Shown here one piece after another: positions 8,485-15,975 of a DNA stretch of 34,331 nucleotides (positions are counted from its first letter, which is position 1; every line of letters starts with the position of its first letter). Under the pieces are notes generated by a model, which saw nothing but the letters and a program-made list of their open reading frames with translations, was not told the origin of the DNA and searched no databases. This stretch comes from Burkholderiales bacterium. Its GTDB lineage: Bacteria > Pseudomonadota > Gammaproteobacteria > Burkholderiales > Burkholderiaceae_C. The translations under genes and the position numbers were made by a program. The stretch lies in NCBI GenBank assembly GCA_017302655.1, contig JAFLDE010000041.1:1-34331 (forward strand), written 5' to 3'.

Positions 8485-9460
8485 GCTGGAAGACCTGATC
8501 GAAGGTGTCGGCCGGTACGAGGCTGCCGCGGATACGCGGATACAGCTGCTCGGCCAGTTGCTGCCATTCCTTCAGTTGCGCCTCGGTCGGGCGGTGCACG
8601 GTGAGGCCGCGCTTGACCATCGCCGCCACGGCCTCGTCGACCTCCTTGCGGGCATGCTGGCGCATGGCCACGCCCGCCTTCTCGCCCGACTGGAGCAACG
8701 CCTGCTGCGCGGCCGGCGACATGGCGGACCAGGCCTTCTGCGTGACCACCAACGCGCCGACGATGGGCGCCCAGTTCAGCTCCAGCATGTGCGCGGCGGT
8801 GCCGTACACCTGGGTGGCCAGCGCAAAGTACGGCGTGGAAGGCAGCACCTCGATCATGCCGGTCTGGATGGCGGCCAACGCGTCGCCGGTCTCCAGCGGC
8901 ACCGGGGTGTAGCCCAGGCTCTTCATGATGGCCTGCTGTTCAGGCTCCGAGCCCCAGGCGAAGAACTTACGACCCTTGAATTCCTCGGGGCGCAGCGCCG
9001 CCTTGGTGGAGAAGAAGCGCACCCAGCCAGCATCGCCCCAGCCGATGACGACGAAGCCCTTGTCGAGGAAGCGCTTCTCCATGGCGCCGCGCATGCGCTC
9101 GCGCACGAAGTCCAGTTCCTCCCAACTGCGGAACAGCAAGGGGAGGTTCTGCAAGGCGGCGATGCTGGGTTCGATGTCGCGCAGCCCAACCACCGAGATC
9201 AGCGCCCCTTGCAACTGGCCGATGCGCATGCGCCGCACGATCTCTGCCTCGCCGCCCTGGCTGCCGTCGGTGAACACCGTGAAGCGACCGGCTCCGCCCT
9301 GCGCTGCGCGCCAAGCCTCGCCCATTTCGAGCATCTGCTGGTGGTAAGGCGAGTTCTTCGGCACCACGCTGGCGATGCGCAGCAGCGGGGCCTGCGCCAG
9401 TGCGGTCAGCGGCAGCGCGGCCAACAGGGTGACCAAGCAACGTCGTGCAAGAGAGCTCAT
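8453..9460 (-). CDS. TRAP transporter periplasmic binding protein, DctP family
   Basis: 335 residues. A signal peptide ends near ALAQA (about residue 24) and is followed by PLLRIASVVPKNSPYHQQM, the usual first strand and helix of DctP proteins. Later features include GWGDAGWVRFFSTK, FKGRKFFAWGSEPEQQAIMKSLG and the GMIEVLPSTP stretch, where ligand-carboxylate-binding regions normally lie. It should capture the ligand in the periplasm and deliver it to the fused DctQM. The start ATG shares one base with the tatT stop (TGATG), so translation is coupled. Sequence differs enough from C4-dicarboxylate DctP that I would not assign succinate as ligand. Pairing with TatT suggests a possibly hydrophobic ligand, as proposed for Treponema TPAT systems. 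Confidence 0.88.
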   Translation of the reverse strand: MSSLARRCLVTLLAALPLTALAQAPLLRIASVVPKNSPYHQQMLEMGEAWRAAQGGAGRFTVFTDGSQGGEAEIVRRMRIGQLQGALISVVGLRDIEPSIAALQNLPLLFRSWEELDFVRERMRGAMEKRFLDKGFVVIGWGDAGWVRFFSTKAALRPEEFKGRKFFAWGSEPEQQAIMKSLGYTPVPLETGDALAAIQTGMIEVLPSTPYFALATQVYGTAAHMLELNWAPIVGALVVTQKAWSAMSPAAQQALLQSGEKAGVAMRQHARKEVDEAVAAMVKRGLTVHRPTEAQLKEWQQLAEQLYPRIRGSLVPADTFDQVFQHVRAYRAGQR

Positions 9461-10317
9461 CAGAATCGTTCGTCCAGGGTGTCAAGCAGCCATTGCGCGC
9501 GCTCGCGCATCACTTCGTTGGCCAGGCTGCGGTGGGTCTGCGCCACGACAAGGGCCTCGCGAAGCAGCGCTTCAAACCGTTCGCGATCGGCGCTGGCCAG
9601 GGCCTCTGCCTCGGCCAGCAAGACGCCGGCCTGGCGCCCGCCAGCGGCCTGTCGGGCGCGTTCGAAGTACCGCTCGGCGAGGCGGATGGAACCACCCGGC
9701 CGCGAGGCTTCCAGAGTGCCGAGCAAGCTGGCCAGCGCCCCGTCGGCGTGCTGCGGCTCCAGGCGGTCGGCTGCCTGTGCCAGGCGCAGCGCCTGCGGCA
9801 GCTCGGCCACCCGTTCCGGTTGATCCTTGGACAGCGAAATGAGCGCCGCCCAGGACGTGGCGGCCCAGTACGCCAGTGCCACCTGCTGCGCTTGCAAGCC
9901 AGGGTCTTCTCCGACTGCCAGGCGCTTCACCAGCCCTGGCTGCTGGTCTTGCAGGGCGGCCATGGCGTGGTTCAGTGCGCGTTCGTACAGCCGCGCCGCT
10001 CGCTGGCGCCCGCGCAGCGCGGCTTTGGCATCGCGACTTTCCATTCGCTCAGCGTCAAAGGCCACGAAGGCATAAGCGTATTGCGCGAAGCCGCTGCTCA
10101 CCGCCAGCGCCAGGGGCGCATGGCCGGGCTGCTCGCGGAGCACCGACTCGGACAGCTTGAGGTAGAAGGCGCTGGCCTCGCGCGCCAATTGCAGATCGTC
10201 CTCCGGCGCCTGCCCCTGAGCGGCCAAGGCGTCCGCCGCCCCGCGCAGGGCCAGCTGGCGGGTGGAGCAGGCGCTCAACAGGCTGAGCAGGAGCAGGCTG
10301 AGCAGGATCCGTCGCAT
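9460..10317 (-). CDS. tatT: TatT-like lipoprotein of a TPAT TRAP transporter
   Basis: 285 residues, almost wholly alpha-helical. A lipoprotein signal (LLSLLLLSLLSAC, Cys17) anchors it in a membrane. Short Ala/Leu-rich helix pairs then follow across the chain (for example AARLYERALNHAMAALQ and AERYFERARQAAGGRQAGVLLAEAEALA), as in tetratricopeptide-type folds. Its place as first gene of a dctP-dctQM operon and its length fit the TRAP transporter T-component family, known from Treponema pallidum, where the lipoprotein forms a complex with the P-protein. That assignment is recognition plus context, not a search. It probably holds or positions the binding protein and may pass ligand to it. The next start overlaps its stop. 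A promoter-like region lies just upstream. Confidence 0.82.
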   Translation of the reverse strand: MRRILLSLLLLSLLSACSTRQLALRGAADALAAQGQAPEDDLQLAREASAFYLKLSESVLREQPGHAPLALAVSSGFAQYAYAFVAFDAERMESRDAKAALRGRQRAARLYERALNHAMAALQDQQPGLVKRLAVGEDPGLQAQQVALAYWAATSWAALISLSKDQPERVAELPQALRLAQAADRLEPQHADGALASLLGTLEASRPGGSIRLAERYFERARQAAGGRQAGVLLAEAEALASADRERFEALLREALVVAQTHRSLANEVMRERAQWLLDTLDERF

Positions 10318-10355
10318 GCGTCAGGTTCGGCAGCCCCGGGGCGGGACGGGGCGCG

Positions 10356-10387
10356 AATGTAGGCATCCGACGTGACGGGAAAGTGAC
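10356..10387 (-). promoter_or_regulatory. Candidate promoter and direct-repeat site upstream of tatT
   Basis: Read on the minus strand, GTCAC occurs twice with an 11-base period (plus-strand GTGAC at 10372-10376 and 10383-10387), followed about 10 bases later by TACATT (complement of 10356-10361), a plausible -10 box. Direct repeats one helical turn apart are typical of OmpR-family regulators, and such a regulator is encoded about 1.2 kb away. No clear -35 box is seen, as expected for an activated promoter. Confidence 0.35.
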
Positions 10388-10437
10388 GCGCCGGGCAGCA
10401 CCCAGGCTGAGGTTCTGGCTGCCGGTTGGGTCTCTGC

Positions 10438-11643
10438 TCAGAAAGACAATTGCGCGCGCAAGCCGCCCTCGGGCCGGTTGTGCAGTCTCAATTCGGCGTC
10501 CATGCCCTCGGCCAGCTGGCGGGCGATGTAAAGGCCCAGTCCCACGCCGCCGCTGGCGCGGTGGCGCGAGCTCTCCACGCGCACGAAGGGCTCGAACACG
10601 GCTTCGTGCAGGGCCTCAGGGATGCCCGGTCCATCGTCCTCCACGACCAGGCCGATCCGCCCGGCCGACTCGGTGACGCCGATGCGCGCCCGCTGGCCGT
10701 AGCGCACGGCATTGCCCACCAGGTTGTCCAGCACGCGGCGCAGCGCCAGCGGAGGCACGCGCAGGGACAGATCCGGAACCGGTTGCAGCAACTGCACGTC
10801 GTGGCCCAGGGCCTGCGCGTCGTCCACCAGCGCCTGCACAAGAGGCGCCAGCTTCACAGGGCGTGCGGACTCGGTGGAGGCTGCGCTGGGCTGGAAGACC
10901 TGAAGCACGCTGTCGATGAGCGCAGACATCTCGCGCAGGTCGGCCACGCCCTGGGTGCGCAGGCGCTCCAGGTCGTCCTGCGTTTCCAGACGCATGCGCA
11001 GCCGGGTGAGCGGGGTGCGCAGGTCGTGGGAGATGGCTGCCACCATCAGCGAGCGTCCCTCGTACTGCCGTCGCAGTTGCTCGCCCATGTCGTTGAAGGC
11101 ATGAGCGAGCTCGCGAACCTCCCGCGTGCCGGAGGCTTCGCTCAAGCGCGGCACCGTCTGGCCCTTGCGAAGTTGCAGGGCCATGCCGCGGCTGGCGCGC
11201 GCGAGCTCGTGCAGCGGCCGAGCCAGCCACCGGGCGCCCAGCACGGCGGCCAGCGCGATCACCGCCAAGCGCACGCCGTAATCCAGTACAAAGGCGGACG
11301 TGGGCAGCGCACGGTGCCCGCTGTCCGGCAAACCCGGCGTGGGCGGCAGCGAGGGGAAGGTGGGCATGGCCCTTGGCGGCGGCTCGCCTGAGGGGCGGGG
11401 GTGCGACGGACCACGGCGTTCGCGCGGTGCGTCCGCTGGCCCAGGTTCGTCACCCTGCCAAGCACCCGGTGGGGCCGCTCGTTCCCAGCCCTGCGGGTCA
11501 GCGGGTGGGGCGGGTGCGGTGCTCACGCCCGCGTGAAACACGGCATAGGCCGCGAGATGGCTGACCACCAGGGCGCCCCACATCAGCCAAGCCAGACGCT
11601 TGGCCAGCGTGTCGAAGAGCAGGGCCTTCAGTCGAGCGAGCAT
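10438..11643 (-). CDS. Sensor histidine kinase (two TM, HAMP, HisKA, HATPase)
   Basis: 401 residues. TM1 is about residues 17-37. A periplasmic segment of some 75 residues, unusually rich in Pro, Gly and charged residues and without evident fold, leads to TM2 (about 122-142). A HAMP linker, the H-box ISHDLRTPL with phospho-acceptor His206, an N-box (LDNLVGNAVRYG), and the G1/G2 boxes DDGPGIP and GVGLGLYIA follow. The order resembles EnvZ-type kinases, with the short disordered sensor as the odd part. I chose ATG 11643 over the in-frame TTG at 11658 because GAGG lies about 8 bases upstream. It overlaps the regulator gene by 16 bases, so the two are a cognate pair. The signal is unknown; the upstream dioxygenase-like gene in the same operon may be related to it. 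Confidence 0.9.
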   Translation of the reverse strand: MLARLKALLFDTLAKRLAWLMWGALVVSHLAAYAVFHAGVSTAPAPPADPQGWERAAPPGAWQGDEPGPADAPRERRGPSHPRPSGEPPPRAMPTFPSLPPTPGLPDSGHRALPTSAFVLDYGVRLAVIALAAVLGARWLARPLHELARASRGMALQLRKGQTVPRLSEASGTREVRELAHAFNDMGEQLRRQYEGRSLMVAAISHDLRTPLTRLRMRLETQDDLERLRTQGVADLREMSALIDSVLQVFQPSAASTESARPVKLAPLVQALVDDAQALGHDVQLLQPVPDLSLRVPPLALRRVLDNLVGNAVRYGQRARIGVTESAGRIGLVVEDDGPGIPEALHEAVFEPFVRVESSRHRASGGVGLGLYIARQLAEGMDAELRLHNRPEGGLRAQLSF

Positions 11644-12326
11644 GGGGTGACCTCGCAATCCAGGCTGTAGCCCTCGCCGCGCACGGTGCGCAGCAGCTGC
11701 GGCTCGCGCGCGGCGTCGCCCAGCTTGGCGCGCAGGCGCGAGACGGCGAGGTCGATGGCGCGGTCGCTGACCTCGGTGCCGTCGGCACGGGTGAGCTGCA
11801 GCAGGCGTTCGCGGCTGAGCACGCGGCGCGGGTGGTCCAGGAAGGCGGCAAGCAAGCGGTACTCGGCGCTGGAGAGCATCAGCCCTTCCCCGTCGGCACC
11901 GATGAGGATGCGCTGCTCGCGGTCGAAGCGCCAGCCGGCGAAGGCGAGACCTCGGGCGGGCTCACTGCGCCGGACGCGACGCAGCACCGCACGCATGCGC
12001 GCCACCAGCTCGCGCGGCTCGAAGGGCTTGGCCAGGTAGTCGTCGGCGCCCATCTCGAGCCCGGCGACGCGCGAGGCGGGGTCGCCGATGGCGGTGAGCA
12101 TGAGCACGGGCAGACCGCGCTCGCGCAGCCAGCGGCACAGCGACAGCCCGTCTTCGTCAGGCAACAGCAGGTCCAGCACGACCAGATCGAAACGCTCGGC
12201 GTTCACCAGCCGGCGCATCTGCGCGCCATCGGCCGCCAGCGACACCGTGAAGCCGAAGCGCTGCAGGTAGTCCTGCAGGCCCAGGCGGATGTCGGCGTCG
12301 TCGTCGACGACCAGGCAACGCGTCAC
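11628..12326 (-). CDS. OmpR/PhoB-family response regulator
   Basis: 232 residues. The receiver domain has the acidic pair in VVDDDADIR, phospho-acceptor Asp52 in VLDLLLPDEDG, Thr in MLTA and Lys in AKPFEP. A winged-helix DNA-binding domain follows (about 130-228), with SDRAIDLAVSRLRAKLGD as recognition helix and the LLRTVRGEGYSL wing. The start is a GTG at 12326 that overlaps the stop of the upstream dioxygenase gene (GTGA); the frame is open farther upstream, but only this start gives the usual CLVVDDD beginning. It is transcribed with, and overlaps, the kinase at 10438-11643. Possible targets are its own operon and the direct repeats before tatT. Confidence 0.92.
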   Translation of the reverse strand: MTRCLVVDDDADIRLGLQDYLQRFGFTVSLAADGAQMRRLVNAERFDLVVLDLLLPDEDGLSLCRWLRERGLPVLMLTAIGDPASRVAGLEMGADDYLAKPFEPRELVARMRAVLRRVRRSEPARGLAFAGWRFDREQRILIGADGEGLMLSSAEYRLLAAFLDHPRRVLSRERLLQLTRADGTEVSDRAIDLAVSRLRAKLGDAAREPQLLRTVRGEGYSLDCEVTPCSLD

Positions 12327-13165
12327 CCGCCGACCCCGACCACGAGGGTGGCTTGGTAGCCGTTCGTCAGGTCGCCGCTGACGCTGGCCATCTGCAGGGT
12401 GGTGCCGTCGCTGAACACGTTGTCGGTGGCAAAGCTGATGCGGGCGAAGTTGGTGCGGCTGGTGGTGTAGCCGGCGGCATTGTTGTAGATGCTGGTGCAG
12501 ACGTCGGTCGGAAAGGCGATCTGCGAGGTGCGGATCTTGCTCGCAAAGCTGGTGGCCTGGGCCGAGCTTCGGAACACTTCGAAGTGCATATGGGGCATGC
12601 GGCCGTCGTAGCAGCCCGGGAAGATGGTCACGAAGCTGAGCCGCCCGTCGCTGCCGCTGACCTGCACGGCACGCAGGTAGTTTTCGCCGGTGACACCGCT
12701 GCTGTACATGCTGTAGCGGCCCTCGCGGTCGCAGTGCCAAAGGTACACGGCGTAGTCGGCCAGGTTGGCGCAGCCGCCGTTGGCGTTCACCAGTTGCAGC
12801 GTGAGGGTGAGGGGCACGCCTTCGGCCAGGCCGCTGGCGCCGGCGATCGAGCGGCGCATGTCCTGGCGCACGATGCCCGTCAGGGCCAGCGCGTTGGCGA
12901 TCTGGCCACCCGAGCTGTTCGATCCGTCGCCGGGATAGGGGCCGGCCGTTTCCTCGGGGATCAGGGCACAGCTGGAGGGCGCCGGGGCTGGGGATGGCGA
13001 GGGGGATGGCGCCGGCGTGGCGGCCGTGCCATCGCTGTCGCTTCCACCCCCGCCGCAGCCGGCAAGCAGCAGGCCGGCGCTCAAGGTGAGCAGGCGACGC
13101 CGGTGCTGCTGCTGGGCGAGCAGGATGGGGAGGTCGGCCAGCAGGCCTTCAGGGTGGTGGTGCAT
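12323..13165 (-). CDS. Exported intradiol ring-cleavage dioxygenase-like protein
   Basis: 280 residues. An extended N-terminus leads to HRRRLLTLSAGLLLAGC, a Tat-like or lipoprotein signal with lipobox Cys37, then a Ser/Pro/Ala linker. The catalytic domain opens with EETAGPYPGDGS. All four residues expected to hold non-haem Fe(III) are seen: Tyr in DREGRYS, Tyr in FPGCYDGR, and both His of PHMHFEV. The family opens catechol-type rings between the hydroxyls. Exported members are less understood and may act on lignin-derived or other extracellular aromatics, or be non-catalytic binders. AAGGAG about 6 bases before ATG 13165 fixes the start. The stop overlaps the GTG of the response-regulator gene, making an enzyme-regulator-kinase operon. 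Substrate unknown. Confidence 0.85.
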   Translation of the reverse strand: MHHHPEGLLADLPILLAQQQHRRRLLTLSAGLLLAGCGGGGSDSDGTAATPAPSPSPSPAPAPSSCALIPEETAGPYPGDGSNSSGGQIANALALTGIVRQDMRRSIAGASGLAEGVPLTLTLQLVNANGGCANLADYAVYLWHCDREGRYSMYSSGVTGENYLRAVQVSGSDGRLSFVTIFPGCYDGRMPHMHFEVFRSSAQATSFASKIRTSQIAFPTDVCTSIYNNAAGYTTSRTNFARISFATDNVFSDGTTLQMASVSGDLTNGYQATLVVGVGG

Positions 13166-13229
13166 GAGGCGCTCCTTGAGGTGAGAGCCTGCATTGAAGT
13201 GCGTGCGCTTGTCGGCCGTGCCGGCCCTT

Positions 13230-13247
13230 TGTGTCAGTGTCGACACA
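13230..13247. promoter_or_regulatory. Inverted repeat between divergent dioxygenase and aidB-like genes
   Basis: TGTGTC (13230-13235) and GACACA (13242-13247) form a perfect inverted repeat with a 6-base spacer; the palindrome TGTCGACA (13238-13245) overlaps its right arm. The site lies 27 bases before the aidB-like start in a 108-base divergent gap, so a bound regulator could affect both genes. Which regulator is unknown. Confidence 0.4.
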
Positions 13248-13273
13248 GGCACCCGTGGCTATGCTTGTGGTCG

Positions 13274-14872
13274 ATGAAGCCTCTCGTTGACGAACTGCGC
13301 TCGCTGGACCTGTGGCAGGCCGACCCCCTGCTTCGCGAGCGTTTGGCTGCCTTGGTGCATGACCGTGCCGAGCTGGCGCACTATGGGGCGCTGATCGGCT
13401 CCGAGGCGGCGATGGACTGGGCCGAGCAGGCCAACCGCCGGGTGCCCGAACTGCAGGCCTTCGATGCACGCGGCCGGCGCATCGACCGCGTGGACTTCCA
13501 CCCGCACTGGCATCGGCTGCTGGCCGCCATCCGCGGCAGCGGCGCCATCCAATGCCCCTTCGAAAGCGGGGACTGGACGCACAGCGCGGCGCTCTTTTAC
13601 CTGCATGGCCAGGTGGAAGCGGGCAGCCTGTGCCCGGCGACCATGACCCAGGCCGCGCTGCCGGTGCTGGCGCGGCACGCACCGACCTTGTTCGACGCGC
13701 TGCGTGGCCCGCTGCTCAGCCGCGCCCACGATGCCGCCGATCGCCCGATGGCCGAGAAACAGGCACTCTGGCTCGGCATGGGCATGACGGAGAAGCAAGG
13801 CGGCTCTGACCTGCGCAGTTGCGAAAGCCGCGCAGCACCCACGGGCCAGCGCTTGCACGGTTTGCCGCTGTACCGGCTGGACGGCCACAAATGGTTCTTC
13901 AGCGCCCCCATGTGCGACGCCCATCTGGTGCTGGCCCGCACCGAGGAAGGGCCGAGCTGCTTCTTTGTGCCGCGCTGGCGCCTCGACGGCCATGCACTCA
14001 ACGAGGTGCGCGTACAGAGACTGAAAGAGAAGCTGGGCAACCGCAGCAACAGCAGCAGCGAGGTCGAGTTCCACGGCAGCGAGGGCCTTTTGGTCGGCCC
14101 CGCCGGGCGCGGCATTGCCGTGCTGGTGGAGATGGCTGGCTACACGCGCCTGCAATGTGTCATCGGATCCACCGCGCTGATGCGCGCCGGCCTGGTGCAG
14201 GCCATCCATTGGTGCCGCGGGCGCAGCGCCTTCGGCCGCTTGCTCATCGATCAACCTTTGATGCAGCAGGTGCTGGCCGATCTGGCCTTGGAGTGGGAGG
14301 CCGCACTGGCGCTGATGCTGCGCCTGGCGCACAGCTTCGGTCGTGGTGAGACCGACCTCGTGGAGCGAGCCTGGCAGCGCGTGATCACGCCGGCCGCCAA
14401 GCTGTGGGTTTGCAAGCGTGCCCTGCAGTTCGCGGGCGAAGCCATGGAAGTGCTGGGCGGCAATGGCTATGTGGAGACAGGGCTCATGGGCCGCCTGTAC
14501 CGCGAGGCGCCCGTGAACAGCATCTGGGAGGGCAGTGGCAATGTGATGGCGCTGGATGTGCTGCGTGCCGCCGAACGCGAGGCCGAGGCGCTGCAAGCCT
14601 GGTTTGACGCGCTGTTGCCGATGCTTGACGCCACCGGGAGACAGCGACTGCTGCGCTTGCGCGATGAACTTCGATGCTCCGACGCGCAGGCGCATGCGCA
14701 TGCGCGTCGCATCGCCACCGAGCTGGCGCTGCTGGCGCAGGCCGCGCTCCTGGACCGCCGGTCTGCCGAGGCCTTCGTGGCCACCCGCCTGCAAGCGCCG
14801 GCTGGGATGTTTGGTGCGGCCTCCATCGAGGGCGCGCGCCATTTCGTGGACCGCGCCATGCCCGCCTCATGA
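13274..14872 (+). CDS. aidB: AidB-like acyl-CoA dehydrogenase
   Basis: 532 residues, near the 540 of E. coli AidB. This longer branch of acyl-CoA dehydrogenases binds FAD; E. coli AidB also binds DNA and belongs to the adaptive response to alkylation. Features seen: SGDWTHSAALFYLHGQ near residue 100, the flavin-binding MGMTEKQGGSDLRS, DGHKWFFSAPMCDAHLVLART, the NRSNSSSEVEF segment, and the C-terminal EAMEVLGGNGYVE and SIWEGSGNVMALDVLRA motifs that form the FAD/substrate site. Start ATG 13274 gives the family's usual N-terminal length; the frame is open far upstream by GC bias only. No strong ribosome site is visible. The stop overlaps the next start (ATGA). Whether it serves DNA repair or acyl-CoA metabolism here is open. 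Confidence 0.88.
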   Translation: MKPLVDELRSLDLWQADPLLRERLAALVHDRAELAHYGALIGSEAAMDWAEQANRRVPELQAFDARGRRIDRVDFHPHWHRLLAAIRGSGAIQCPFESGDWTHSAALFYLHGQVEAGSLCPATMTQAALPVLARHAPTLFDALRGPLLSRAHDAADRPMAEKQALWLGMGMTEKQGGSDLRSCESRAAPTGQRLHGLPLYRLDGHKWFFSAPMCDAHLVLARTEEGPSCFFVPRWRLDGHALNEVRVQRLKEKLGNRSNSSSEVEFHGSEGLLVGPAGRGIAVLVEMAGYTRLQCVIGSTALMRAGLVQAIHWCRGRSAFGRLLIDQPLMQQVLADLALEWEAALALMLRLAHSFGRGETDLVERAWQRVITPAAKLWVCKRALQFAGEAMEVLGGNGYVETGLMGRLYREAPVNSIWEGSGNVMALDVLRAAEREAEALQAWFDALLPMLDATGRQRLLRLRDELRCSDAQAHAHARRIATELALLAQAALLDRRSAEAFVATRLQAPAGMFGAASIEGARHFVDRAMPAS

Positions 14873-15975
14873 AGGACGCCGCCCAGGTCGGACTGCCGCG
14901 TTGGCTCGATCACTTGCTCGGCCAGGAACCGGCGCATCGGGTGCACATGAGCCAGGCCCTGCTGGCCCTGGGCCTGTGTCTGGGTTTTGCACTGCTGGGT
15001 GCCTGGGCCGCCCGCCAGGCGGCAACGCCATGGCCCGTCGTGCTGACATGGGCTTCGGTGCTGGTGCTGGGCCAATCGGCATTGGTGGCGGCCATCCACA
15101 CCCGCTGGAGCATGCGGTGGGCGGACCCTTCGCTGACCTTGGCGCAGATCGTCTTCACGATGCTGATGTCGGCTCTGATCTACCCCCTGGTGGGGGAACT
15201 CAGCACTGGCGTGCTTCCGGTGTTCGTGCTGATTCTCAGCTTCAGCATGTTCATGCTCAAGGAGCGCCAGACGCGATGGCTGTCGCTGATCTCGCTGGGG
15301 TTGGTTCTGCTTGGCATGGTGCTGAACCACCTGGCACATGGGGTGCCCCCGAGCGTTCAGGCCATCTATTTCTGCGTGATGGTCATCTGCGTGGCTGGCA
15401 TGTCCGTGCTTGCAGCCCGCATGAACGCGCTGCGCCAGCGCATGCGCCGGCAACGCGAGGATCTGGTTCAGGCCCTGCAGCGCATCGAAGAACTCGCGAT
15501 CCGTGATGGCCTCACCGGCCTCTTCAATCGCCGGCACGGCATGGAGTTGCTCGGCGAAGCCCTGTCGCGCCACGCACGGCAGCCCCACCCGTTGCACGTG
15601 CTGCTGCTGGACCTCGATCACTTCAAGCGCATCAACGATGTGCATGGGCATGGCGTCGGCGACAAGGTGCTGCGCGCCTTTGGTCACACCACCTTGGATG
15701 CTCTGCGTGCCACCGACCTGGCGGTGCGCTGGGGTGGCGAGGAGTTCTTGCTGGTGCTGGCCGGCGATGATGCGCAAGTACCCGTCGAACGGTTGCGACT
15801 GGCAGTGGCCGCAAGCGCCGTGGAGGCCGCATCTGGCCAAGCGCTGACCTTCAGCTTCTCGGCGGGTTGGACCGAAGTGAGAGAGAACGACACCGTGGAA
15901 TCCTTGATGGAACGGGCCGACGCCGCCCTTTACCGGGCCAAGCAGGCCGGACGCGACCGCGTCGAGCACGCATGA
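14869..15975 (+). CDS. Membrane-bound diguanylate cyclase (GGDEF)
   Basis: 368 residues. About six hydrophobic helices fill residues 25-190, then a short coiled-coil-like linker (MRRQREDLVQALQRIEELAIRD) leads to the GGDEF domain from about 205 to the end. The domain has DGLTGLFNRR at its start, LDLDHFKRIND with the metal-binding Asp, and an intact active site GGEEF at 289-293. An inhibitory I-site RxxD (R280-A-T-D283) lies five residues before it. It should make c-di-GMP from two GTP at the inner membrane, with product feedback. The N-terminal sensor matches no named family I can recall. The start overlaps the aidB-like stop and its stop overlaps the guanine deaminase start (ATGA at both joints), so the three proteins are made together. 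Confidence 0.93.
   Translation: MKDAAQVGLPRWLDHLLGQEPAHRVHMSQALLALGLCLGFALLGAWAARQAATPWPVVLTWASVLVLGQSALVAAIHTRWSMRWADPSLTLAQIVFTMLMSALIYPLVGELSTGVLPVFVLILSFSMFMLKERQTRWLSLISLGLVLLGMVLNHLAHGVPPSVQAIYFCVMVICVAGMSVLAARMNALRQRMRRQREDLVQALQRIEELAIRDGLTGLFNRRHGMELLGEALSRHARQPHPLHVLLLDLDHFKRINDVHGHGVGDKVLRAFGHTTLDALRATDLAVRWGGEEFLLVLAGDDAQVPVERLRLAVAASAVEAASGQALTFSFSAGWTEVRENDTVESLMERADAALYRAKQAGRDRVEHA

Noticed and set aside
11644-11658. Upstream TTG start for the kinase at 10438-11643
   Set aside because: The ATG at 11643 has a better placed GAGG and needs no rare start codon.
12327-12740. Upstream extension of the response regulator at 11628-12326
   Set aside because: The extension is antisense-like Arg/Gln-rich sequence inside the dioxygenase gene; the GTG at 12326 gives the canonical receiver start.
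13259-14842. Minus-strand frame of 527 codons antisense to aidB
   Set aside because: Shadow frame; the sense strand carries clear acyl-CoA dehydrogenase motifs.
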